Under the pieces are notes generated by a model, which made no database searches, was not told the DNA's origin, and saw nothing but the letters and a program-made list of their open reading frames with translations. From Gammaproteobacteria bacterium (GTDB taxonomy: Bacteria > Pseudomonadota > Gammaproteobacteria > Enterobacterales > GCA-2746155), in contig JAAGZM010000740.1 of NCBI GenBank assembly GCA_024206355.1, forward strand, positions 1-12,015: DNA of 12,015 bases, in the 5' to 3' direction. The position numbers and the translations under genes are program-made. This document shows positions 1-5,960 of the stretch, one piece after another. Numbering within the stretch: the first letter of the stretch is position 1; the number at the start of each line of letters is the position of its first letter.

Positions 1-297
1 CCAAGAGGAAATGTTGCAAGCTATGGGCAAATTGCAACCATTGCTGGCATACCAAGAGGTCATCGTGTTGTTGCAAGAGCACTGAGAAATAATCCTGGCA
101 ATTCTGAGTTACCTTGGTATCGAGTTATTCGTGCAGATGGACGCTCAGGTATGGCTAAAGATTCAGAAAGTTACTTACAGCAATTGTCCTTATTAAAAGA
201 GGAAGGCGTGCTTGCTCATAATGGTAGAGTTGATATGAAAAGGTATCAATGGCAACCAGACTTAGATCTCTTATTGTTTAGACCATTGGATTTATAA
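1..297 (+). CDS. atl: Alkyltransferase-like protein (Atl/MGMT family), 5' end outside window
   Basis: The 98 visible residues are the DNA-binding domain of the O6-alkylguanine alkyltransferase family. They open with PRGNVASYGQIATIAG, followed by an ARALRN helix. At the site where true alkyltransferases have the acceptor cysteine (PCHR), this protein has PWYR (W39 of the visible part). That Cys-to-Trp change defines Atl proteins, which bind alkylated guanine, flip it out and pass it to nucleotide excision repair without removing the alkyl group. The Tyr in ASYGQ and the Arg in ARALRN match the base-flipping residues known for the family. The C-terminal part (NGRVDMKRYQWQ) is also typical. About 15-20 N-terminal residues should lie left of the window. 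The stop is one base before the next gene, suggesting cotranscription. The family assignment is secure; the symbol is by family only. Confidence 0.9.
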   Translation, partial: PRGNVASYGQIATIAGIPRGHRVVARALRNNPGNSELPWYRVIRADGRSGMAKDSESYLQQLSLLKEEGVLAHNGRVDMKRYQWQPDLDLLLFRPLDL

Positions 298-298
298 C

Positions 299-832
299 AT
301 GATAATATGGGCAAAATTATTGACGCTAAAATTTTGGCTTGTCTTGATAGCCGAAATATTATTTGCCACAGCAATTTTTATGGCACTGAGTGCATGGCAA
401 GAACAAGATATGCTGGACTATGACTCTAACCTGCCGACACTGAATGCTTCCTCTCTTAACGGTACCATGTATCAGTTCCATGAAGTTCTTAATAATAGTA
501 AAAAAACGCTCGTCTATTTCTTCGCACCTTGGTGTAATATCTGCCACCTTAGTATCGGTAACTTGAATATTATTAGGAATCAAATTGATGAAGATGATTT
601 ATTAATTATTATTGTAGCACTCGACTGGAAGTCAAAGACTGAGGTGGAAGAATTTATTGCTGACCATGATTTAAATTTTCCTGTTTTGCTCGGAAACAAG
701 CAATGGCAACAGCAATATAAAATCACAGGATTCCCAAGTTACTATGTTCTCAACCAGCAAGGCGAAATTCTTTCTCGATCAATGGGTTACAGCTCAAGTA
801 TCGGTATGTTACGAAGGATTTTTCTCCAGTAA
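299..832 (+). CDS. Membrane-anchored TlpA/ResA-like thioredoxin-fold protein
   Basis: This 177-residue protein has a hydrophobic segment at about residues 12-32 and then a thioredoxin-like domain facing the periplasm. The active site is WCNIC (C79, C82) in the context FFAPWCNICHLSI, and GFPSYYV supplies the expected cis-proline (P146). The segments LVYFFAPWC, DLLIIIVALD and YYVLNQQGEIL match the beta strands of the AhpC/TlpA group. Such proteins reduce or oxidise periplasmic disulfides, for example during cytochrome c maturation or protein protection; the substrate here cannot be told. No DsbD-like electron donor or cytochrome maturation gene is in the window. The ATG lies one base after the Atl stop, so translation may be coupled; I see no strong Shine-Dalgarno. 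The gene ends 3 bases from a convergent DUF2889 gene, with no terminator between. Confidence 0.85.
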   Translation: MIIWAKLLTLKFWLVLIAEILFATAIFMALSAWQEQDMLDYDSNLPTLNASSLNGTMYQFHEVLNNSKKTLVYFFAPWCNICHLSIGNLNIIRNQIDEDDLLIIIVALDWKSKTEVEEFIADHDLNFPVLLGNKQWQQQYKITGFPSYYVLNQQGEILSRSMGYSSSIGMLRRIFLQ

Positions 833-835
833 CCA

Positions 836-1405
836 CTATTTGTCATTTGCAGTTAAATCTGGCCAATGAGAACTAATCATCTCACCTTTTTCACTAAATC
901 CATGGCAGCTATTAAGCATCGTCACTGCAACATGGCGGAAGGCCTTCTCTTTGCCACTCTCATTGATATTTTGCTGTAAATGCCAAGTATAGACAGTTTG
1001 AAATGCTGTTGCGGCAGCAATGATGAGCATGTCGTTTAGGTGTGTACATCCGGTCACACCTGCAAACATTGTTTTTACCTTACCACGCCAACCTGCTTCA
1101 ATTTTCTCTCCAATTAACTTCTTATACCAAGGATTCGGATCACTACAGGCGTTCAAGGGAGCAAGATCTGTACTAGCTTCAATGTTTTTTATTAATAACC
1201 TAGAGTCAATCGTTAACCTGAGAGAAATATCATGCAGAGGTACGCCTGCTTCAATTTCACCTCGCTCTAAGGCAAGAGAATGTTCAGATTTTGTATCAAC
1301 CAAGCGTGTTTCAATGTCCCATAGCCCGTCTTCTCGAAGGAATCCTTGACTATCAATATTACGCCGATGAATTTTTTTTCGAGCAACATGTTCAGATAAT
1401 GGCAT
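836..1405 (-). CDS. DUF2889 domain protein
   Basis: The 189 residues match the DUF2889 family throughout. The N-terminus begins MPLSEHVARKKIHRRN, followed by GFLREDGLWDIETRLVDTK, then RGEIEAGVPLHDISLRLTID and a short IKNIEASTD segment. GVTGCTHLNDML comes later and carries the conserved Cys-Thr-His. Length and start agree with relatives, which also commonly begin MPLS. The family has no established biochemical function. There is no signal peptide or membrane segment, so it is probably cytoplasmic. The invariant Cys and His could bind a metal, but that is inference. It is transcribed convergently with the thioredoxin gene and divergently from the symporter across 121 bases. No strong ribosome-binding site is visible before its ATG. 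Confidence 0.85.
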   Translation of the reverse strand: MPLSEHVARKKIHRRNIDSQGFLREDGLWDIETRLVDTKSEHSLALERGEIEAGVPLHDISLRLTIDSRLLIKNIEASTDLAPLNACSDPNPWYKKLIGEKIEAGWRGKVKTMFAGVTGCTHLNDMLIIAAATAFQTVYTWHLQQNINESGKEKAFRHVAVTMLNSCHGFSEKGEMISSHWPDLTANDK

Positions 1406-1440
1406 AACAATTTTATTCTATTAAAAATTAAAGATCTGAC

Positions 1441-1506
1441 TATTCTACTTCAAGATGAACAAGATGTATTGTTGTTCTTCAAAGAACGCTGTATCTTGTC
1501 AGAATA
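1441..1506 (+). promoter_or_regulatory. Nested inverted repeats in the symporter leader
   Basis: Several matched arms nest here. TATTCT (1441-1446) matches AGAATA (1501-1506). ACAAGAT (1460-1466) matches ATCTTGT (1493-1499). GTTCTT (1474-1479) matches AAGAAC (1482-1487). A competing pairing is GAACAA (1458-1462 with the preceding G) with TTGTTC (1472-1477). As RNA this could form a long interrupted hairpin ending 9 bases before the ribosome-binding site, with an alternative fold. No T-tract follows, so it is not an obvious intrinsic terminator. Role unknown; it may be a leader control element or a DNA operator region. Confidence 0.4.
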
Positions 1507-1515
1507 ATTGGTATG

Positions 1516-1520
1516 AAGGA
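1516..1520 (+). promoter_or_regulatory. Ribosome-binding site fixing the symporter start
   Basis: AAGGA lies 6 bases before the ATG at 1527. An in-frame ATG at 1455 has no such site, lies within the inverted-repeat leader, and would add 24 residues unlike the family. The start at 1527 is therefore preferred. Confidence 0.8.
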
Positions 1521-1526
1521 ATAATT

Positions 1527-2909
1527 ATGACATCAACAGTTGTTAAAAAATGGGCTCTTTTTTCAGGACCTTTGGTTGCAGTTCTTATAACACTTTTTGT
1601 AATTAATTTAGGTTGGCCAACCGACCGAGCATTTACCCTTGGTATCACATTATTAACTGCTATCTGGTGGATATTTGAACCTGTTCCGATACCAGTTACA
1701 TCATTGATACCTTTATCGCTCTTTCCTATATTAGGTATTTTAACATCTAATCAAATTGGGCAATCTTATGGTAGTCCACTGATATTATTATTGTTAGGCG
1801 GATTTATCCTTTCAACAGCATTGGCTAAAAATAATGCTCACCGTAGAATTGCACTTGGCATGGTGCGCCTATTTGGTCAGCATTCTAATCGTGGACTTGT
1901 TTTTGGCTTTATGGCTGCCTCTGCTGTGCTTAGCATGTGGATATCTAACACAGCTACAACATTGATGTTACTCCCTGTTGCCTTAGCTATTCTAGAAAGT
2001 AGCAACGATGAAAAATTAACCATTCCTCTACTACTTGGTATTGCTTATGCTGCCAGTGTAGGTGGGATCGGGACACCTATTGGTACACCACCCAATTTAG
2101 TTTTTATGAAAGTCTATGGTGATATTGTTGGTGAAGCTCCAAGCTTTACTGACTGGATGAAATGGGGCATTCCAGTCGTGGTTATTTTTGTGCCTATTAT
2201 TGGTTTGTGGCTAACCAGAAATTTATCCGGTAAGGGAGAGTATCAATTACCTGAAAACACGCCATGGACAAGTCCAGAACGTCGAGTCCTAACTGTATTT
2301 TTACTGACAGCCTTAGTTTGGATAACACGGAAAGAGCCTTTTGGTGGATGGTCATACCTATTCGATTTACCCGGTGCTTCTGATGGCTCAGTTGCCCTAA
2401 TTTCTGTGGTGATTCTATTTCTTGTTCCTGACGGAAAAGGTGGTAAATTACTTGATTGGCCAACAGCAAATAATATTCCATGGGGTGTTTTACTATTATT
2501 CGCTGGTGGTATAGCCATTGCCAAGGCATTTATCGTTACAGGATTATCTCAAGTTATTGGCGATGCGCTTTCTATTTTCACATCCATGCCAATTCTCTTA
2601 CTGATTATGGCGCTTGCTATTTGTGTAACTTTTTTAACCGAGCTTACGTCAAATACTGCGACAACCACTCTGCTAATGCCAATCCTGGCAGCAACGGCAA
2701 TCAGCGCTGACATGGATCCTTTAATCTTGATGGTACCAGCTGCAGTTAGTGCTAGCTGTGCTTTTATGTTACCTGTAGCAACAGCGCCTAACGCAGTAAT
2801 TTTTGGTAGTGAAAAAATTACCGTCGATAGAATGATTCGGGAAGGTTTTGTTTTAAATATTATGGGGGCATTAATTATTAGTGGTGTCTGCTATTTCATA
2901 CTCACCTAA
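1527..2909 (+). CDS. DASS/SLC13 family sodium:anion (probably dicarboxylate) symporter
   Basis: This 460-residue inner-membrane protein has many hydrophobic helices and the two hallmark SNT motifs of the divalent anion:Na+ symporters. The first is S140-N141-T142 in WISNTATTLMLLP and the second S375-N376-T377 in LTSNTATTTLLMP. These sit at the tips of the re-entrant hairpins and bind sodium and substrate carboxylates in structurally characterised members such as VcINDY. GGIGTPIGTPPNLVF (residues 179-193) and VATAPNAVIFGS (417-428) are further family signatures, and the two halves show the expected inverted-repeat layout. Likely substrates are succinate, fumarate, malate or similar; sulfate is a less likely alternative. 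The start at 1527 is chosen on its ribosome-binding site. The stop overlaps by four bases that of the convergent isomerase gene. The leader holds nested inverted repeats that may regulate it. Confidence 0.9.
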   Translation: MTSTVVKKWALFSGPLVAVLITLFVINLGWPTDRAFTLGITLLTAIWWIFEPVPIPVTSLIPLSLFPILGILTSNQIGQSYGSPLILLLLGGFILSTALAKNNAHRRIALGMVRLFGQHSNRGLVFGFMAASAVLSMWISNTATTLMLLPVALAILESSNDEKLTIPLLLGIAYAASVGGIGTPIGTPPNLVFMKVYGDIVGEAPSFTDWMKWGIPVVVIFVPIIGLWLTRNLSGKGEYQLPENTPWTSPERRVLTVFLLTALVWITRKEPFGGWSYLFDLPGASDGSVALISVVILFLVPDGKGGKLLDWPTANNIPWGVLLLFAGGIAIAKAFIVTGLSQVIGDALSIFTSMPILLLIMALAICVTFLTELTSNTATTTLLMPILAATAISADMDPLILMVPAAVSASCAFMLPVATAPNAVIFGSEKITVDRMIREGFVLNIMGALIISGVCYFILT

Positions 2910-3655
2910 CACTTATTCAAGAAAGCCTGAAAAATGGCTTTCGCTTCTTTTGATTGCAGAAGTTTCCCAAACACATCGAGTTCTTGGCTAATACGTTCCT
3001 CAACAGTGTTAGGCGCAGATTTTAACAAACGTTTCGTCTGTAAGAGCGCATTGACAGGAAGTGAAGTTAACTTTTGACACAAAGCCATCGCCTGTAACCG
3101 TACTTCCCTCGTTTCAACAACACGATTAATTAAGCCTAACTTTTCTGCCTTTTCTGTATTGAAAGCTTCTCCTAACAAGAGTAATTCAGCTGCTTGATGG
3201 TGGCCAACAAGATTAGGTAAAAGGAGACTTGATGCCGCTTCAGGGCATAAGCCAAGTGGAACAAAAGGTAGTGCAAACTTTGTTTCTTTTGCTGCAACAA
3301 CTATATCACAATGCAGCAGTATTGTTGTACCAATACCGATTGTACTTCCATGCACCCCAGCAACTATTGGCTTTTCAAAATTAGTCAGTATCCGTAGTAA
3401 TCTTACGACTTCTTTTTTCTCAAATGCTATATCAGAATCAAGAAAATCTGCAATATCATTACCAGCAGTAAAGCAATCACCTTTACCTGCGAATAAAACA
3501 ACATGGATTCCTTCATCGGTCTTTGCTTTAACTAATGCTTCATTAATAATTTTGTACATATCATTGGTTAAAGCATTTTTCTTATCAGGACGATTAAGTT
3601 CTATCGACAAAATGCCTTGCTCTATACTAACTATCACTTGTTGCGCTTCAGTCAT
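2906..3655 (-). CDS. Crotonase-fold protein, probable delta3,delta2-enoyl-CoA isomerase
   Basis: The 249 residues form a crotonase domain: LNRPDKKNALTNDM near the N-terminus, oxyanion-hole loops TAGNDIADF (about 63-71) and VHGSTIGIGTT (101-111), then HCDIVVAAKETKFALPF. Aligned by eye to rat mitochondrial enoyl-CoA hydratase, the two catalytic glutamates are replaced by T111 and F131. A glutamate, E139, is instead present in LGLCPEAASS, as in the PECI/ECI2-type isomerases (LGQSPEGCSS), where it moves the proton. This points to shifting 3-enoyl-CoA to 2-trans-enoyl-CoA during oxidation of unsaturated fatty acids rather than hydration. An automatic label of enoyl-CoA hydratase would probably be wrong. 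CAGGAG lies 7 bases before the ATG, a good start. The gene is divergent from slyX and convergent with the symporter. The residue assignment rests on alignment by eye. Confidence 0.8.
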   Translation of the reverse strand: MTEAQQVIVSIEQGILSIELNRPDKKNALTNDMYKIINEALVKAKTDEGIHVVLFAGKGDCFTAGNDIADFLDSDIAFEKKEVVRLLRILTNFEKPIVAGVHGSTIGIGTTILLHCDIVVAAKETKFALPFVPLGLCPEAASSLLLPNLVGHHQAAELLLLGEAFNTEKAEKLGLINRVVETREVRLQAMALCQKLTSLPVNALLQTKRLLKSAPNTVEERISQELDVFGKLLQSKEAKAIFQAFLNKC

Positions 3656-3700
3656 TATGAGTCTCCTGAGTAAAATAATTGTTCTGATTAATTAAACAAG

Positions 3701-3713
3701 AGTATGTCATACT
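3701..3713. promoter_or_regulatory. 13-bp palindrome between the isomerase and slyX
   Basis: AGTATG-T-CATACT is a perfect inverted repeat with one central base. It lies between two divergent genes and overlaps a possible -10 for slyX (TACTAT, 3710-3715). It has the size of an operator for a dimeric regulator, but I do not recognise the site, and no clear -35 is seen for either gene. Confidence 0.3.
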
Positions 3714-3743
3714 ATTAAAATATTTAGGAGAATTTCTTAGCAA

Positions 3744-3971
3744 ATGAATACTATGAATACTGATGAACTACTAAACAGATTAGAAACGTTAGAAACCCGG
3801 CAAGCATTTCAGGAAGATACAATCGAGTCTCTTAATGCTGTTATTATTCAACAACAGAAAGATATTGACCGATTAGAATTAAAAGTTGGAGCTTTACAAG
3901 AAAGAATGAAACAATCAGGTGGTAATCAACCTGAAATGTCGGCAGAGGAACCTCCTCCACCGCATTATTGA
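3744..3971 (+). CDS. slyX: SlyX family protein
   Basis: This 75-residue protein is a single coiled coil (about residues 5-58) with heptad-like spacing of Leu, Ile and Val in LLNRLETLETRQAFQEDTIE and onward. It has the tail EEPPPPHY that marks SlyX proteins. Length is normal. SlyX is a conserved proteobacterial protein, named from its place beside slyD in E. coli, and its function remains unclear; it is not beside slyD here. An AGGAG at 3726-3730 is 13 bases before the ATG, longer than usual. A stop at 3738 in the same frame rules out an earlier start, and the next Met is three codons later. It converges on fabB with 9 bases between the stops. Confidence 0.88.
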   Translation: MNTMNTDELLNRLETLETRQAFQEDTIESLNAVIIQQQKDIDRLELKVGALQERMKQSGGNQPEMSAEEPPPPHY

Positions 3972-3980
3972 GATTATTAT

Positions 3981-5207
3981 CTAGCCGTTGTACTTTCCAA
4001 ATACGAGTGTTGCATTTGTGCCACCAAAACCGAAACTATTGGACATTACAGTATCTAGATTTGCATCATCAATACGTTTTGTAGCAATATTTAGTCCTGA
4101 TGCATTTTCATCAAGATTGCTGATGTTTGCACTTGCCGCAACAAAGTTGTTTTCCATCATCAACAAACTATAAACAGCTTCTTGTACGCTTGTTGCACCT
4201 AATGAGTGACCCGTCAAAGATTTTGTAGAGCTGATATGCGGTACTTTCTCACCGAATACTTCACGAACAGCTTTTAGTTCTGCGATATCACCAACCGGGG
4301 TAGATGTACCATGGGCATTGATATAATCAATTGGACGATCAATATCCATCATAGATTGGCGCATACAACGTGCCGCGCCTTCACCTGAAGGAGCAACCAT
4401 ATCGAAACCATCTGAAGTCGCACCGTAGCCGATAACTTCTCCATAAATTTTTGCTCCACGGGCTTTTGCATGTTCGAGCTCTTCAAGTACTAGCATACCG
4501 CCACCTGAACCGATAACAAAGCCATCACGATCAGCATCGTAGGCACGAGAGGCGGTAGATGGATTGTCATTGTATTTGGTCGATAGTGCACCCATACCGT
4601 CAAACATGATGCTCAATATCCAACTTTCTTCTTCACCACCACCGGCAAAAATTACGTCTTGCTTGCCCATAGCAATTAATTCGTAGCCATTACCTATACA
4701 ATGTGCACTGGTTGCACAGGCTGATGATATTGAGTAGTTAACGCCTTTAATTTTAAAGGGTGTGGCTAAACATGCAGAAGTTGTCGAACACATAGTCTGA
4801 GGTACACGGTAAGGTCCAACACGCCGAATACCTTTTTCTTCAAACACAGAAACAGCATCATATTGCTTACTGGGGTTACCACCACCAGAGCCCACAATAA
4901 GACCTGTCATAAAATTTGATACATCAGAGCCTTCAAGACCAGAATCTGTAATAGCCTGTTGCATAGAAAGATAAGCATATGCTGATGAGTCACCCATAAA
5001 ACGTCTAACTTTACGATCAATTAGTTCTTCAACATTAACTTGAGCCTTACCGTAGACTTGGCTGCGTAAACCTCTCTCAGCATATTCTTCGCTAAAAGTG
5101 ATACCTGGGCGCCCTGCTTTTAGTGAGTCTAATACTGACTCTTTGTCATTTCCTATACAAGAAATGATACCCATTCCAGTCACTACTACTCTTCTCATGC
5201 TTCTCAT
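3981..5207 (-). CDS. fabB: 3-oxoacyl-ACP synthase I (KAS I)
   Basis: The 408 residues align along their length with E. coli FabB. The catalytic triad is visible: C164 in SISSACATSAHC, H299 in NAHGTSTPVGD and H334 in KSLTGHSLGA, with K329 nearby. The C-terminal SNSFGFGGTNATLV is typical. FabB extends acyl chains with malonyl-ACP and is the condensing enzyme that carries the cis-3-decenoyl product of FabA into unsaturated fatty acids. It lies 32 bases after fabA on the same strand, a standard fabA-fabB operon. GAGAGGA (5224-5218) is 10 bases before this ATG. A second ATG three codons in matches the E. coli N-terminus better but is 19 bases from that site, so the exact start is uncertain by three residues. 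Confidence 0.96.
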   Translation of the reverse strand: MRSMRRVVVTGMGIISCIGNDKESVLDSLKAGRPGITFSEEYAERGLRSQVYGKAQVNVEELIDRKVRRFMGDSSAYAYLSMQQAITDSGLEGSDVSNFMTGLIVGSGGGNPSKQYDAVSVFEEKGIRRVGPYRVPQTMCSTTSACLATPFKIKGVNYSISSACATSAHCIGNGYELIAMGKQDVIFAGGGEEESWILSIMFDGMGALSTKYNDNPSTASRAYDADRDGFVIGSGGGMLVLEELEHAKARGAKIYGEVIGYGATSDGFDMVAPSGEGAARCMRQSMMDIDRPIDYINAHGTSTPVGDIAELKAVREVFGEKVPHISSTKSLTGHSLGATSVQEAVYSLLMMENNFVAASANISNLDENASGLNIATKRIDDANLDTVMSNSFGFGGTNATLVFGKYNG

Positions 5208-5239
5208 TTTTCTAAAATCCTCTCAATGATCTGTCACAA

Positions 5240-5752
5240 TTACATATCTTGTGGTGACGTAAATAATCCCACACGTAAATTCTTTGCTGTATAAATTTCA
5301 CGGCCATCGACTGACATTCTGCCATCTGCAATGATAAGTACTAACTTACCTTTTAAAACACGTTTAACATCGATGGTATATTTAACAAGCTTAGCTGTTG
5401 GCAATACCTGACCTGTAAACTTAACTTCTCCAACACCTAGGGCTCTACCTTTTCCTGGCAAACCTTGTGTTGCCAAAAAAAAACCTGCCAATTGCCACAT
5501 AGCATCAAGACCTAAGCAACCAGGCATAACTGGATCACCTGGGAAGTGGCAAGCAAAAAACCAGAGATCAGGATTGATATCTAATTCTGCATGTATAAGG
5601 CCTCGGCCATACTCACCTTCTTCAGATTCCATTTTCGTAATTCGATCTATCATCAGCATATTTGGTGCCGGTAACTGAGCAAAGTCAGAACCAAAGAGTT
5701 CGCCTGTTGAAGATTTCAATAGTTCTTCGTAGTCGTAAGGTCTATGAGTCAT
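5240..5752 (-). CDS. fabA: 3-hydroxydecanoyl-ACP dehydratase/isomerase
   Basis: This protein is nearly colinear with E. coli FabA. GELFG is followed by LPAPNMLMIDRI and ELDINPDLWFFACHFPGDPVMPGCLGLDAMWQLAGFF. The catalytic H69 (ACHFPGD) and D83 (LGLDAMW) are in place, as is GKGRALGVGEVKFTGQVLP. FabA dehydrates 3-hydroxydecanoyl-ACP and isomerises the product to cis-3-decenoyl-ACP, the entry step to unsaturated fatty acids. I place the start at 5752, giving 170 residues, because homology begins there. An in-frame ATG at 5800 would add 16 residues with no family match and no ribosome-binding site. The ribosome-binding site at 5752 is itself weak. The upstream region carries a FadR-like operator and a probable promoter; fabB follows after 32 bases. 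Confidence 0.95.
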   Translation of the reverse strand: MTHRPYDYEELLKSSTGELFGSDFAQLPAPNMLMIDRITKMESEEGEYGRGLIHAELDINPDLWFFACHFPGDPVMPGCLGLDAMWQLAGFFLATQGLPGKGRALGVGEVKFTGQVLPTAKLVKYTIDVKRVLKGKLVLIIADGRMSVDGREIYTAKNLRVGLFTSPQDM

Positions 5753-5775
5753 TCTGAAGTTTTCCAAAGATAAGA

Positions 5776-5790
5776 GTTCACACTCTGAAC
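5776..5790. promoter_or_regulatory. Inverted repeat in the fabA leader
   Basis: GTTCA-CACTC-TGAAC is a perfect 5-base inverted repeat around a 5-base centre, 23 bases upstream of the chosen fabA start and downstream of the predicted transcript start. Its size suits a TetR-type dimer such as FabR or DesT, both of which control unsaturated fatty acid genes in gammaproteobacteria. I cannot confirm a match to either consensus from memory. It could also act as a small RNA hairpin. Confidence 0.35.
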
Positions 5791-5844
5791 AAATTAACAT
5801 GTACCGATATTAGTAGAATATCAACACAATCCTAAAGTGACGCT

Positions 5845-5850
5845 ATTATG
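5845..5850 (-). promoter_or_regulatory. Probable -10 element of the fabA promoter
   Basis: On the minus strand this reads CATAAT. A transcript starting about 7 bases downstream (near 5838) would give a leader of about 86 bases. The -35 region then falls in the right half of the FadR-like palindrome and is poor, as expected of an activator-dependent promoter. TAAAAT (5861-5856) is an alternative -10. Confidence 0.4.
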
Positions 5851-5869
5851 CCTATATTTTATGTCTTTA

Positions 5870-5882
5870 CTGGTATGACCAG
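5870..5882. promoter_or_regulatory. FadR-like operator upstream of fabA
   Basis: CTGGT-ATG-ACCAG is a perfect inverted repeat that fits the TGG-N5-CCA core of FadR sites, and agrees at most positions with the enterobacterial consensus AACTGGTCNGACCAGTT. Its centre (5876) is about 38 bases upstream of the predicted fabA transcript start. In E. coli, FadR bound near -40 activates fabA. The placement therefore supports activation of unsaturated fatty acid synthesis when long-chain acyl-CoA is scarce. No fadR gene is in the window. Confidence 0.55.
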
Positions 5883-5887
5883 AACTT

Positions 5888-5902
5888 AAAAAGAGGCTTT
5901 TT
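5888..5902 (-). terminator. Weak candidate terminator after mtaB
   Basis: On the minus strand this reads AAAAAG-CCT-CTTTTT, a short inverted repeat whose right arm is a T-run, 59 bases beyond the mtaB stop. The stem is nearly all A-T with a three-base loop, so it would be unstable. An AGCT-N7-AGCT repeat lies just beside it. It is the only terminator-like structure before the fabA promoter. Confidence 0.2.
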
Positions 5903-5960
5903 GCAGCTATTTACCAGCTTTTTTCAAGATTCCTATCAATAATTGCATTATCTCACAGAA

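Noticed and set aside
1020..1349. Plus-strand open frame of 109 codons opposite the DUF2889 gene
   Set aside because: It is an antisense shadow: the minus-strand frame carries clear DUF2889 conservation and this one matches no family I know.
1455..1526. Longer N-terminus of the symporter from the ATG at 1455
   Set aside because: The extra 24 residues are Cys- and Asn-rich, unlike the family, lie in the inverted-repeat leader and have no ribosome-binding site; AAGGA before 1527 gives a better start.
2197..2710. Open frames on both strands inside the symporter gene
   Set aside because: They overlap a confidently identified membrane protein, lack family motifs and ribosome-binding sites, and are explained as shadows.
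5753..5800. Longer N-terminus of FabA from the ATG complementary to 5798-5800
   Set aside because: The 16 added residues have no counterpart in FabA, no ribosome-binding site precedes them, and they would place the palindrome at 5776-5790 inside the coding region.
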